From Spiroplasma sp. SV19 (GTDB lineage: Bacteria; Bacillota_I; Bacilli_A; Mycoplasmatales; Mycoplasmataceae): DNA of 64,000 nt. The DNA lies in the NCBI RefSeq assembly GCF_030060925.1, contig NZ_CP045455.1:496001-560000 (forward strand). The letters are read 5' to 3'. The translations under genes were made by a program, and so were the position numbers. Shown in pieces: positions 36,436 to 48,499 of the stretch (the stretch's first letter is position 1; each line of letters opens with the position of its first letter). The notes under the pieces are model-generated. The model was not told the DNA's origin. It was given only the letters and a program-made list of their open reading frames with translations, and did not search any database.

Positions 36436-38511
36436 TTATTTTTCTTTTAAATTATCAATTTCTAAATCACCATGAATTATTAAATCTTGGTCTTTTCCTA
36501 ATGCGTTTGGAATAATTGTAAATGTGTTTGAGATTCCATCTGCAGCATATTTAAATGGAATTTTTGAAACAGAAGCTAATGAGTTAACAGCCCCAGTTTT
36601 ATCACGGCCACTCATTGGATTAGCTCCTGGCGAAAATGGTACTCCCGCTTTTCGCCCATCTGGTGAATTACCAGTTGCCTTTCCATAAACAACATTTGAT
36701 GTAATTGTTAGCACTGACATTGTTGGTTCCGAATTACGATAATGATGTTGACGACGAATTTCATTCATAAATGTTTTTACAACTAAAATTGCAATATCAT
36801 CAGCTTGGTCATCATTGTTTCCATAAGTTGGAAATTCTCCTTCAGTGCGATAATCAACTACAATTCCATTCTCATCACGAATTGGATAAACTTTAGCATA
36901 TTTAATTGCTGATAAAGCATCAGTTACAACTGATAAACCAGCAATTCCGGTTGCAAAGAAACGGTGTGTATCAGTGTCCATAAAACACAATTGACTTCGT
37001 TCATAGAAATATTTATCATGCATATAGTGAATAATATTTAGTGCATTTGTATATACACCCGCTAGTCATTTTGCCATTTGAACAAATTTATTTCAAACTT
37101 CTTCATAATTTAATGGTGTGTTTTCATCACCATGACATGGTTCATAACGTGGCGACACTTGATTTTTATGGACTTCATCAATCCCACCATTAATGGCATA
37201 TAATAATGTTTTAACTAAATTACAACGAGCACCAAAGAATTGCATTTGCTTTCCAACTTTCATTGGTGAAACACAACAAGCAATAGCATAATCATCGCCA
37301 TGGGTAACACGCATTAAGTCATCATTTTCGTATTGCATTGATGAATATAAAATTGAATACTTTGCACAAAAGGCTTTGAATCCTTCTGGTAAATTTTGTG
37401 ATCATAAAATTGTTAGATTTGGTTCTGGTGAAGGTCCCATATTAGCTAAGGTATGAATATAACGAAATGCTGTTTTCGTCACTAATGTTCGACCATCTAA
37501 CCCCATTCCTCCAATTGATTCCGTTGCTCAAATTGGGTCACCAGAGAATAATTGATTATATTCTGGTGTTCGCATAAATTTAACAATTCTTAATTTCATA
37601 ATCATATGATCAACTAATTCTTGGGCTTCTGCTTCTGATAAAATCCCTTTTTGTAAATCACGCTCAATATAAATATCTAAAAAACTGCTTGTTCTACCAT
37701 AACTCATTGCAGCGCCATTATTTTCTTTAATAGCGGCTAAATAAGCTAAATAGGTTCATTGAAATGCTTCTTTTGCATCTTTAGCTGGCTTTGACACATC
37801 AAAACCATAAGATGCTGCCATTTTTTTAATGTCTTTTAAAGCCCTAATTTGTTCTGAAATTTCTTCTCGTAATCTAATTACTTCATCAGTCATAACCGTT
37901 GATGTATTTTTCTTGTCATCCTCTTTTTGAGTGATTAAAAAGTCCACTCCATATAGCGCTAAACGACGATAATCACCAATGATTCGTCCCCGTCCATAGG
38001 CATCAGGCAACCCCGTAATAATATGTGATTTACGACATGCGCGCATATCATCAGTATAAGCATCAAAAACACCTTGATTATGTGTCTTACGATATTTTGT
38101 AAAAATTTCAACTACACGTGGTGAAACTTTGAACCCATAAGATTCATTCGCTGCTTCAACCATTCGAACTCCACCGTTTGGCATCATTGCTCTCTTAAAT
38201 GGTTTTTCAGTTTGTACTCCCACGACTTTTTCTAATTCTTGGTCAATGTAACCTGGACCATGTGAAGTAATACTTGCTGGTAAATCTTCATCAGCATCTA
38301 AGACACCACCATTTTCACGTTCCTGTTTTGTTAAATCCATAACTTTTGCTCATAATTTTTCTGTTGCCATAGTTGGCCCAACCAGAAAATCATCTGCTCC
38401 AGTATATGGTTTATAGTTCATTTGAATAAATAAACGTGTGTCTACTTCATCTGTTCATTTACCCGTCTGAAAACCTTCCCACTCTGGAAATCATATTTTG
38501 TTAGTACTTAT
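36436..38511 (-). pseudogene. pflB: Pyruvate formate-lyase lacking the glycyl-radical C-terminus
   Basis: PFL converts pyruvate and CoA to acetyl-CoA and formate using a glycyl radical. The body is well conserved: GLPDAYGRGRIIGDYRRLAL, the thiyl pair in [38 protein letters not shown] and SPGANPMSGRD. After IIPNALGKDQ the frame diverges and stops; E. coli PflB continues about 85 residues there, including the RVSGYAVRF loop that carries the radical Gly734. That loop is absent from all frames downstream. About 691 codons versus about 760. No ATG, GTG or TTG fits the N-terminus; homology begins at an ATA at 38511 near AGGAG. Probably inactive alone. Confidence 0.85.
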
Positions 38512-38820
38512 TGTTGATCAACTCCTATTGTTCTTATTTTTAACTGCTACATTCTTGATTAAATATATTTTTTAAAAAAATAGAATATTATTACCCTATA
38601 CTTTTTAATATTATTTATTTTTTGCAAAATACATAATCACTAATATTATACTATTAATATTCCAAAATTTTCCAAAATTTAGTCTTTCCTTTTTATCTAT
38701 AAGTGTATACTATTTATTTCATAAATAATAAATAAAAATAAAAAAACTACTGAACATAGTTTTACTTGATTCAAAAAATAAATGAAAACTCTTAAACAAC
38801 CCAAAATATGTTTCTTAAAC
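38512..38820 (-). other. 309-base gap between focA and pflB
   Basis: Holds the focA terminator (38743-38763), a TATAAT-like -10 on the minus strand near 38655, and a direct repeat of CCAAAATTTT around 38662-38680 that could be a regulator site for pflB. No gene seen. Confidence 0.45.
38743..38763 (-). terminator. Terminator after focA
   Basis: AAAACTA/TAGTTTT stem with a 7-base loop, followed on the minus strand by a T-rich run (TTTTTTTATTTTTATTT). Confidence 0.7.
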
Positions 38821-39951
38821 TTAATTTTTTCTTTTTTTAATAAATCATTGTTTTTTTACTGGTAATTGAACATTATTAATTGCGTTATTAAATTTATCTT
38901 GGTCTAGCACAAAATTATTATCAATGATTTCCGCAAAACCAGCTTTTAATTGTAATAATTTGATTTTACTTGCATAATTTTCCTTTTTCAAATTAACAGC
39001 AGTTGCAATAACCTTTTTATGAACAATAAAATACGCCACAGTTGGAATAATAACTGCTCCCCCTAAAAAGTTACCAATAAAAGCTGGTAATAGATTAAAA
39101 CCTGCAAAATATCCGACTGATACACCCGGTAAAACTTCGGTACCAAACATTGGAGTTCCTAACATTAAAACATTCATTCAAAAAATAAATGAATTAGCAA
39201 CAACATGCTGATATCCAGAAATACAAAATGCTAATAAAACAAAGAAAATACATAAAATTGAAGCAGTTGGACTTTTTGAAGAATAAGTCACATATAATGT
39301 TGCAGCAACTAAAATATTACAAAAAATCCCTGACATAAAACTATTTAAAAAAGTTATTCCCATATCACTACTAGTTACGGTTTGACCATGTGCTAACGCT
39401 CCACCAATTGAACCAATCTTATGTTGAATCATATTCATTGTTTGACCAGCAAAACTATTTAAATCAGTTGTTGTTTGGTGTCCAAAAACAGCAGCATAAT
39501 AAATAATAACAGCCGCAAACAAACAACCAATAAAATTAGCTAAAAAAACTAATAATAAATTACGAACAAATAATCATGAATTCGCATGTCCTGTTGCTGC
39601 ATTAATAAAGCCAACACAATGCGAAGTATAAATTCCACCACCCAAAAAGGTTACCAACAATAACCCAACTGGAAAGACAATCCCAAAAATTACTTGTTTG
39701 ATTCCGGTTGTTGTAATTCCTTGAATAGCATATAATGCAGCAATATATCCAATTGAAATAAATAATCCACCTAAAAAACCATTTAATAATGTATTAATAA
39801 TTCCCGCTTTAATTTTACGATCAGATGATGCAAAAGCACCGATAATTGCTTGTTCAGAATAAGATAAATGACCTTCTAAAACTGATACATCAATTTTTGA
39901 TAACTTATCAATTTCATTTTGATATTTCACTATTTTAATAGTATTTTTCAT
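38821..39951 (-). CDS. focA: Formate/nitrite channel FocA family
   Basis: Pentameric channel exporting formate. 376 residues with six TM helices; the conserved GGGIYTSHCVGFINAATG and GYQHVVANSFIF segments are visible, the latter carrying the pore histidine region. A C-terminal extension of about 50 residues (INLKKENYASK... to the end) is longer than in typical FocA of 280 residues. AAAGGGG precedes the ATG. It stands upstream of pflB as in enterobacteria, with a terminator in between. Confidence 0.9.
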
Positions 39952-39990
39952 TGTTTTCCCCTTTATTTTTAAAATAAACTCTGGTTTAAA

Positions 39991-40590
39991 TTATACATTA
40001 AATCCTAATAATTTTGCAAATAATGTTCAGCATTCATCACGTCCAATGTTTTTACTGCTTGATGTTTTAATAAAATAATCACTATCAGTAAAACTTAATT
40101 TTGCTTTAATAATTTTTTCTTGTTTTTGAATGTCATTCTTTTTTAACTTATCTAATTTTGTCCCAATAATAATTGTCAAAATTTTAAAGTGCTTTAAATA
40201 TTGGTACATATCACAATCATCTTGTGTCGGGGAATGACGTAAATCAACTAATAAACAAACAAATTTTAAATTATTTCGTTCTGTTAAATATTCTTCCATC
40301 ATTTTTGCAAAAGCAGTTTTATAACTATCATTCACTCTTGCAAAACCATAACCTGGCGCATCAACAATTCGAAATTGATTATTATTAATTGCAAAAAAAT
40401 TTAACATTCTTGTTTTTCCTGGTGTTTGTGAAACTTTTGCTAATTGTCGTTGATTTGTTAACATATTTAAAAAACTTGATTTTCCAACATTACTTTTTCC
40501 TAAAAAAGCAATTTCAGATAAATCATCGTTAATTCAACCCGCTTTATTTACTGCCGAAGTAAGGTAATTGGCATTTTTAAACTTAAACAT
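39991..40590 (-). CDS. engB: Ribosome biogenesis GTPase EngB/YsxC
   Basis: 50S assembly GTPase, 199 residues. G1 GKSNVGKSS (residues 31-39), G3 DAPGYG, G4 TKLDK. The start ATG shares its A with the stop of the upstream methyltransferase (TAATG), so translation is coupled. Ends with WTLFAKLLGFNV. Confidence 0.94.
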
Positions 40591-41372
40591 TATTTTCCCT
40601 CCAATTGCCGATTAATTTCATACATTAAAATTGTCCCCGCCTGAGCAACATTTAATGATTCTAACTTTGGATTAATCTTAACTTGAATATTATAATCACT
40701 AAGTTTTTGTAAGTCAGGCGAAAGACCATGTCCTTCGTTTCCTAAAGCTAAAATATATTTTTCTGTTTTATGAAATTGCCAATCTTGTAAAAAAGTACTT
40801 TTTTGATTCAAATTAGTTGTAATTACTTTATATTGATTTGCTTGCAAAACTTTAATTTCTTCCAAATTAAGTTCTTTAATAATAGTTCGAAAAACAGCCC
40901 CTTGACTAGCGCGTAATACTTTATCATTAAAAATATCAACCGTATGATTATATAAAATAATATTAGTAAAATTAAAACCTAACCCAGTTCTAATTAATGT
41001 CCCCAAATTTCCTGGGTCTTGAATATTTTCTAATAACAAAATATTTTGATTAATCTCAAAATCACTTTTAGTCTTAGTCTTATTTAAATCAATCACCCCA
41101 ATAATATTTTGACTATTTTTACTTTGACTTAATTTTGCTAAAATAGGTTCTGAACAAATTGTTAATAAAACACCAGAAATATTTTTTAGTTTCAACCTGT
41201 TTGGTGCTGTTGTCAAAATCTCAACTAGTAGTTCTTGTTGCAAAGCTTCTTCAAGAATATTTCAACCTTCAATTAGTGCCAAATTTAACTCTTTACGATA
41301 TTTTCTCTCTTTTAACTTTGCCAATAATTTAATATGTTCATTTTGAGTTGAATTAATTTCACGATACGCCAT
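40590..41372 (-). CDS. SpoU/TrmH-family RNA 2'-O-methyltransferase
   Basis: 260 residues. N-terminal substrate-binding part, then the SPOUT domain with motif 1 NIQDPGNLGTLIRTG, motif 2 ILALGNEGHGLS and motif 3 VKINPKLESLNVAQAGTILMYE, the knotted SAM-binding core. Acts on rRNA or tRNA ribose; the exact site (RlmB-like or TsnR-like) cannot be told. Four-gene unit with the 41393 gene, engB and focA. Confidence 0.9.
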
Positions 41373-41392
41373 TTACTTACTTTCTTTCTCTC

Positions 41393-42103
41393 TTAATTAA
41401 CATACATAAAACCAACAAGATACTTTTTTGTTTTAGGGTCATCTCATTGTTTTTTACTTTTTCCTGTTTCGCGAACTGCTACCGCCATTGCTCGTGGCCG
41501 TTTCGGTGGATCTTGCATTTTTCCTAATAAAACTGACAATCCTGTTCGCTTATCTTGCTGATTACTTTCTTTGTTATAATCTTCAGCATCTTTTACACCA
41601 ACTTGTTTTGCCATAATTTTAATTTTATTTTTTTTATATCAACGTTGAAATTGTAAATATTTTTCAAAACTTCATTCTTTTTCTTCTCATGTCAAAAAAA
41701 TACGGTCTTTCTCTTCATCTCAACTATCTAAATAATCACGAAAATTTGTTTGTGAAGTTGGACCTTGTTCCATCATTTTAAAAGTTCGAGCAATTGTTTC
41801 TGCTAAAGTATCATACCCATAACCAATAAAAGCATTGCCTATTCAATGATGCTTATAAATTGGTTTTAAAGGATCCATTGGTTCAGTAAAAGTAACGGCA
41901 TATGATCAATATTTATTATCAGCTTTACTTCGGAAAAGCTCATATCCAAATTTCTCATGTTTTATAATAACCGCATCTTTTTTAATTTTGCAAACTAAAT
42001 GTTTGAAACTTTTAACGATCGTCTCAATTTCATTCTCGGTTAATGGTGCTTTTAATTTTGGTTGCTTTAATTTTAGCATATGCTCTGCATAATATGATGG
42101 CAT
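41393..42103 (-). CDS. Hypothetical soluble protein
   Basis: 236 residues, Trp- and Lys-rich, no TM helix or signal peptide. Reads through seven or more UGA codons. Segments of note are KHHWIGNAFIGYGYDTLAE and a basic KKNKIKIMAKQ stretch. No family recognised. It has its own promoter (42143-42172) and begins the unit continuing into the methyltransferase and engB, 20 bases downstream, which hints at an RNA or ribosome role only by association. Confidence 0.7.
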
Positions 42104-42142
42104 AAATATAAACCTCTTTCTTTAAACCATATTAATTAACTA

Positions 42143-42172
42143 ATTATAATTTTAACTTTTATAATTCGTTAA
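42143..42172 (-). promoter_or_regulatory. Promoter for the 41393-38821 unit
   Basis: Minus strand TTAACG (-35, 42167-42172), 18 bases, TATAAT (-10, 42143-42148), 40 bases before the ATG at 42103. Confidence 0.55.
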
Positions 42173-42251
42173 GTAAAGGATAATTATAAATTAATCTGTT
42201 CTTTAAAAATTTTTTAAAACGTTAAACACCCGCAAATATTATAATTTAAAA

Positions 42252-42300
42252 AAGAAAGAAACTAATTTAATTATTTTGAGAATTTAAATTTTTCTTTCTT
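42252..42300 (-). terminator. Terminator after the Cys-rich gene pair
   Basis: AAGAAAGAAA (42252-42261) pairs perfectly with TTTCTTTCTT (42291-42300) around an AT loop with its own partial pairing. Located 80 bases downstream of the 42383 stop on the minus strand. Confidence 0.55.
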
Positions 42301-42382
42301 CTTTATTTAAAAGTAATTATTAAATTATTTAATACATTTTAAATTCTATTTGAAACAATACTTTAAATTTATCACAAAAACC

Positions 42383-42826
42383 TTATTTTGCTTGTTGATT
42401 CAAGTAATTTTTTAGACATTTTAGCGAACAAACATTAACATTATCAATACGCATAATTTTTGATTTAAGTTTATCACACTGATAACAAACAAACTCTTTT
42501 GACTCATTTAAATGATGAGAACATGGTTTTTCTTTATGAACTCAACACTCAGTAATTTCTTGACCTAATAATTCAAAATTATTGCCATTGTCATTGACTA
42601 TTCGCAAAAAACTAACGCCCTGGGTAACATCGTGACCACAAGCTGTTTCAATTAAAACAGATAAAATTTCATATGAGGAATTAGCAAAAACTAAATTTGA
42701 CATTTGGTTTTCATAATTACAAGTCTCACAATCAACATATGGAATATTTGCCAAATGTTGGATTTTTGCTATTAATTCAGCAAATTTATCTAACCATTTG
42801 TTATTACTTAAAACTTTATGATTCAT
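42383..42826 (-). CDS. Cys-rich zinc-ribbon-like protein, intact copy
   Basis: 147 residues, function unknown. Cys pairs at YVDCETCNY (about 33-36), VCYQC (about 119-122) and CSLKCLKNYL (about 137-141) suggest two zinc sites. GGGAG precedes the ATG. The C-terminal 30 residues closely match those of the upstream broken neighbour at 42840-43332 (CSRECLRKYLN), so this is a tandem duplication. Confidence 0.65.
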
Positions 42827-42839
42827 TTCTTTTTTCTCC

Positions 42840-43332
<493 letters not shown>

Positions 43333-43444
43333 TATTATGTCCTCCAAAGAATTCAATGAATTAATTATAACACAAATTAGAAGCAAGAAATTAAGAACTT
43401 ATATGTTAACTACTACTAGAACTAAAGCACTGAGTTCAATAGAT

Positions 43445-43474
43445 TTGGCACAAAGATTTTAGAAATTTTATAGT
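43445..43474 (+). promoter_or_regulatory. Promoter of the 43524 gene
   Basis: TTGGCA (43445-43450), 18 bases, TATAGT (43469-43474); a TATAAT follows four bases later. About 50 bases before the ATG. Confidence 0.5.
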
Positions 43475-43523
43475 ATAATTGTTATATGTATTAACTATTT
43501 TTATTGTGAAAGGAGTTTATTTT

Positions 43524-43787
43524 ATGGCTAAAAGAATGTTATCATCACTTTTCAACATCTTGTTTTGCTGATTAAATGTGATTCTATGAATTTTTAATGT
43601 GAATCCTGTCGGGACATTGCTTTTTGGAACTGATTGTCCAAATACTCGCAAAGGAAAATTTGTTTACGGATTATGTTCTTTCTTACAATGGATTTTAATG
43701 GCGACAATTATTGGAACAGTCTTCGTTATTATTTTCTGAGCAAAAGGAGAACCATCAATTGCTCAACGTCTTGCTAAATTAATGTAA
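43524..43787 (+). CDS. Small two-TM membrane protein, monocistronic
   Basis: 87 residues, unrecognised. First hydrophobic part LLFGT-preceded (FNILFCWLNVILWIFNVNPVG), then a conserved-looking polar loop GTDCPNTRKGKFVYG, then a second TM helix (FLQWILMATIIGTVFVIIFW). AAAGGAG gives a strong start. It has its own promoter and an excellent terminator, so it is a stand-alone gene among minus-strand neighbours. Uses UGA for three Trp. Confidence 0.75.
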
Positions 43788-43791
43788 TAAG

Positions 43792-43840
43792 AAAAAGTTT
43801 TAATAAATATGCTTTACAGCAATATTTATTAAAACTTTTT
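43792..43840. terminator. Bidirectional terminator between the 43524 gene and pepV
   Basis: Long stem AAAAAGTTTTAATAAATAT against its complement (43792-43810 with 43821-43840), GC-capped inner stem, T run on either strand. Confidence 0.85.
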
Positions 43841-43850
43841 TCATTCAATG

Positions 43851-45194
43851 TTATTTTGTAGTTAACAATGAAATTGCTTTTGTATAAATTTCTAACATTT
43901 TTTGTAAATCACTAATTTTAACATATTCATTATATGCGTGCATTGTTGATTCATTAATATCAAATTCAGCACCAAAGGCAACACAGTTTGGCATTGCCTT
44001 GGCATAAGTTCCACCACCAATTGCAACTGGTTTTGCATCCTGATCACCAGTGACATCACGATAAACCTGCATAATGTTCTTAATCATAAAACTATCAAGC
44101 GGCATATGAATTGGTTTTTCTCAAGAAATCTTTGTTAATTGTAAATGATATTTTGCTAATTCAGCAATTAATGGTTCTTCAACATCTTGTAACTGATACG
44201 AAATTGGTACACGCATATTTAGGGTCAAGCGCGTTTTTTTGGCATTAATCTCAACAATTCCGTTATTAACAATTAATGAACCAGTCTCATCCTTCATTGT
44301 TGGAAAAATCTGACTAAAATTAAAATCATTATATAAATGTTTTTTCACAAAATTAGCAATCGGAGAATCAGTTGTTAATTCAGCATATGTTGCTAATGTC
44401 ACTAGTGCCGCATTAATTCCTCGTTCAGGAAGACTACCATGTGATGCTTTTCCTTTTACAATTAATCAACCATCCTCAAGCGTTGTTTCAATTTGCTTTT
44501 GGTCTAATTTAGCTTTAATTTCCGCAAGATATGGTCCTTGATAACGAACAACATCAGTAACACAATTGTATGCTTCACCACCTAATAAAATAAATTTTTC
44601 AACTTCGCCAATAATATCGGCATTAATAATTCCTTTTTCTGCATATACAACTGGAAATTCACCATCTGGGGTATAACCTAACGCTGGGGTTCCTTCGGTT
44701 GTCATATATGCGTTAATTGATGCTCAATCAGTTTCTTCTGTTAAACCAAAAATTAACCGAATACAATAATCTGGTTGATAATTATGATCTTTTAAATATT
44801 TTAAAGCATACAAATTAATAATGGTTGGTCCTTTATCATCAAATGACCCCCGCCCTAATAATTTGCCATCCTTAATTTGCGCTTGAAATGGTTCAAAATC
44901 TCATTTTTTAAGATCTCCCGCCGGAACAACATCTAAATGGCCTAAAATAGCAAAGATTTCTGAGCCAGTTCCATATTCAACATAACCATAACGATTCTCA
45001 GGATCCTGATAAGTTTTAAAACCCAATTCGGTTGCTAAATTAATTGCATAATCTAACACAGCTTTTGTTCCTGCACCAAATGGTGCATTTGGTTCTGCTG
45101 CACTACGCACCGATGGAATTTGAATAATATCTTGAATTTTTGTTAGTGCTTCTGAAAAATATTTTTCTTGTAATTTAATAACATCTATTTCCAT
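43851..45194 (-). CDS. pepV: M20-family dipeptidase PepV
   Basis: Zinc dipeptidase of 447 residues releasing amino acids from dipeptides in the cytosol. Metal and catalytic motifs: LGHLDVVPAGD, GRGSFDDKGP, GLTEETDW, VYAEKG and the C-terminal AIGGGTYAKAMPNCVAFG. AAGGGAAAGGA lies before the ATG. hemW ends 53 bases upstream. Confidence 0.92.
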
Positions 45195-45247
45195 TTTATT
45201 TTCCTTTCCCTTCTACGGGTCTTGATACTCATATCATAACATAAAAT

Positions 45248-46327
45248 TTATTCCATAATATTAACTAAAATATCATTTAAAATATTTAATCCTTGCTGTG
45301 TACAACGTAAATGATTATTTTCAAAAACCAAATTATTTTTTGCAACTTCAGCAGCAATTTTGGTTTCATAATAAATAACTGCTTGTTGAGCATCCTTAAC
45401 TGTTTGTAAATTAATACCTTCTAAAATTCGTAGTCCCATCATCAAAATTTGAAAATAATAATCTGCTAATAATATTTCCGTTTTCTTTTGGGTTCAATTG
45501 GTATATTTTCGAGTATTTTCTAATAAATAATAACCATCATCATTAATAAAACCAGTTGCTCCTGGTCCCAGTAATCAAAATGATTTATTTGTTCAATATC
45601 CTAAATTATGTTGTGATTTTTTATTATTATTAGTATAATTAGAAATTTCATACCGAACATAACCCATTTTTTTAAGCGCGGCATTAATAATTTCATCAAA
45701 AGCAATATCATAATCTGGTAATTTAACTTTAGTTTTTCCTCAGTACGAATTTTCTTTTAAAATTAGCGAGTACCAACTAATGTGATCAGGTTGTAATTGC
45801 GAAACCATTATTAAGTCTTGTTCAATATCAGCTGTTGTTTGATCAAATAAGTTGTAAATTAAATCAAAAGAAATATTATCAAATCCCTCGCTTCGCGCTA
45901 AATTATAGGTAGCAACAACATCAACAACACTATGATGACGATTAATTTTTTTCAATAATTGATCACTAAATGTTTGTACGCCAATTGATAAACGATTTAC
46001 ATGATATTTTTTTAAAAGTTGTAATTGACTTTTAGTAATTTTTTCAGGGTTTAACTCAATCGTATATTCAACAATTGTTGTTTGATCAATTTTTTGCAGC
46101 AATTGGAGGAGTTTTTCTAATTGACTGTCACTTAAACTATTAGGTGTACCACCCCCTAAGTAAATTGTTTTTAATTTAAATTGTGGTTGTGGCTGTAAAA
46201 TTTCTTGCTCTAATGAGAATAAATACTCGTCAACCATTTCTGCTCGAGATTTCTTAATTTTAAAAAAATCACAATAAAAACAAATATGGTCACAGAAAGG
46301 AATATGTACATATAAATGTTCAATCAT
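45248..46327 (-). CDS. hemW: HemW-like radical SAM protein
   Basis: 359 residues. The radical SAM [4Fe-4S] motif CDHICFYC is at residues 12-19, with YLGGGTPNSL and SIGVQTFSDQLLKKINRHH after it; the C-terminal HemW domain includes YEISNYTNNN. In other bacteria HemW is a heme chaperone; spiroplasmas do not make heme, so its client here is unknown. Confidence 0.92.
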
Positions 46328-46377
46328 TATTAATCCTCATTTCTTTAGTAATAATTATAAAAGATTTTTAAAGAAAA

Positions 46378-46402
46378 AAGAATTGTTTTAAAAACAATTC
46401 TT
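46378..46402 (-). terminator. Terminator of the 46401 gene
   Basis: AAGAATTGTTTT/AAAACAATTCTT stem (46378-46389 with 46391-46402) overlapping the stop codon, with TTTTTTCTTT after it on the minus strand. Confidence 0.75.
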
Positions 46403-48119
46403 AATTTCGATTAAACCAACGACCAAATAATGGTTCACCACGACGTTTACGACGACGCGCAATTAATCATGGGATTGAAATTACTAATGTTAAAATAATT
46501 AAAAAAATAATAAAAATAACTAAGCAAATTCGATTCGTTTTTTTCTTTAAAGCAGCTAATTCTTCTGGTTTAACAATTTCATATCCATAATAACCAATAA
46601 TATTTGCCTTTCTTTTTTTTGTTAAAACAATATTAGCAATATGAATTCCTAATGTTGCAATTAAAATTGCAATTGTAATTGTAATTGCTGCTGTTAAATC
46701 ATCAACAATTCCTCAACTTCAAAATCCAAAACGAAATTCTTCACCAGCATGTTGTTGAAAACCATAAAGAATTCCTAAAATAATACCGCCAAAGAAATAT
46801 GTTGGGAATGCTAATCAATTTAAAATAATACTACGAACGGTCATTTTTTTATAATTATCAATTAAGAAGTGCGGAATTGTATGATTACCTCGCATTAAAT
46901 GTGAAATGTAATTGTTTGTTTCAATCCGAACACGTGATAAATCAAAAATCCCTGCAAATAACAATCCCAATGAAATTAATAAGAAAGTAATTGTTAGAAA
47001 TGGATGCGGAATATATTTTGCTTGAATTTCCATAATTGATGATAACCCTTGTTGATGTGTAATAAAATATAAAGCAATAAACAAACTTGTTGACATTGTT
47101 CCAAAAAGACCAAATGTAATCATAATTAATGTTCGAACCTTTTCTGAACGAATTTCACGGGCAATTTCTAACGGAATTAATTTATTAGCATATTCACGAT
47201 TAAAATGACGACGGCGATGTTTTGTTGGTAATTGTGGTTGATAAGCATAACGATTATTTTCAAAATTATTTGCTAAAATCTGGCCTTCTAATTGAGGTGC
47301 AGGTAAATAACTATTATTTTGATAAGAAGTTGGTGGAACTGGTGGCATTGCATTTGCCATCATTTGATTTCCATCAAAATATGGTTGTGGATTTACATTC
47401 GAATAATAGTTTTTTCCATCATAAGATAATTCCGACTGGTTAAATTGTTCATTAAACTGGAGCTGACTATATGGATTAACAACACGACGTTGATAAGGAC
47501 GACGATATTGATTGACATAAACATGTTCATCATTAAAATAACCATCACGATTGTGTTGATAATTCATTGCTTCTGGATGTGAATACCCACTATAATTTTG
47601 TTGACCTGCTAAATATTGCTCTTGCATAGGATTCGACATCGGCTGATGAATTCTACGAGGTAAAATTTGAGATTGAATTGGACGGGCATAATTGTTAGCT
47701 GCATCATGATTATAATAAGGTTCCACATAACCTGGTGGAGTTGGTGCTGTTACTGGTGTTGTAATTAACTCACGTTCTTCATCAAGATATTGTCTTTCAT
47801 TATTTGCATAATAATTATATTGATTACTTAAATTCATTCGTGCTGGACGAATTGTATTATTATTTTGATATAACATTTCTGTATTATTTAATTGATTTTG
47901 TTTATAGGCCTCATTGGGGCGGAAGTACTGATCTTGTGGAAATTGATTTTGGGCAATACCATTATTATTTACTTGATGTTGGATGAAATTTGGATCATTT
48001 TGATTTTGTAATTCAGAATTAAAATTATCACTAAAACCATTACCTGGTTGCATTTGTGATTGTTTATCATGTTCTTTATCTTTAGTTATAAAAGATTTTA
48101 CTGTATTAAAAAAACCCAT
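46401..48119 (-). CDS. Asn/Gln/Tyr-rich membrane protein
   Basis: About 572 residues, unrecognised. Residues 1-305 are soluble, low-complexity and rich in Asn, Gln, Tyr and Pro, without Cys, in the manner of disordered or prion-like cytoplasmic tails. A basic patch (KHRRRHFNREYANK) leads to four TM helices (from about 335), and the protein ends in a basic C-terminus (ARRRKRRGEP). The start could also be a GTG at 48134, five codons upstream. Follows a small membrane gene. A scaffold or cytoskeleton-linked role is possible but unproven. Confidence 0.7.
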
Positions 48120-48173
48120 ACTTTGTTTCACCACCCTACTTGTGAAGATTAATTTATTTAAAAAAAGAATTAT

Positions 48174-48434
48174 CTAGTTTTTATCACCCGTTTTTTTAGC
48201 TAGCATAATTTCTTGTTCAAAATACTCAATTTTTTCCTTAAAACTAGTTTCTTCTTTTAATTTCATCATATTTGTTCAATTTTGATTACCCTTTTTACTT
48301 CGAAATAAAGAAAAAGTAATAATAAAATAAATAAATAATAATAGCGTTGCGAATCCTAGTAAAAACCCAACTAACCCGATTATTGGAATTTCTAAATCTA
48401 AGATTTTAATACTAATAGCTAAGATTCCTCCCAT
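48174..48434 (-). CDS. Small membrane protein with charged tail
   Basis: 86 residues, unrecognised. One long N-terminal hydrophobic region (about residues 12-45: two short helices or one long) and a Lys/Glu-rich cytoplasmic tail (KLKEETSFKEKIEYFEQE). One UGA Trp. SD is weak; a TATAAT on the minus strand (48459-48464) lies 25 bases upstream. Probably in one unit with the Asn/Gln-rich membrane protein 54 bases downstream. Confidence 0.6.
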
Positions 48435-48499
48435 ATAAACACCACACTATCTAAAAGTATTATACTATAATTTTTTAATTTTTACGAAAAAATATTTTT

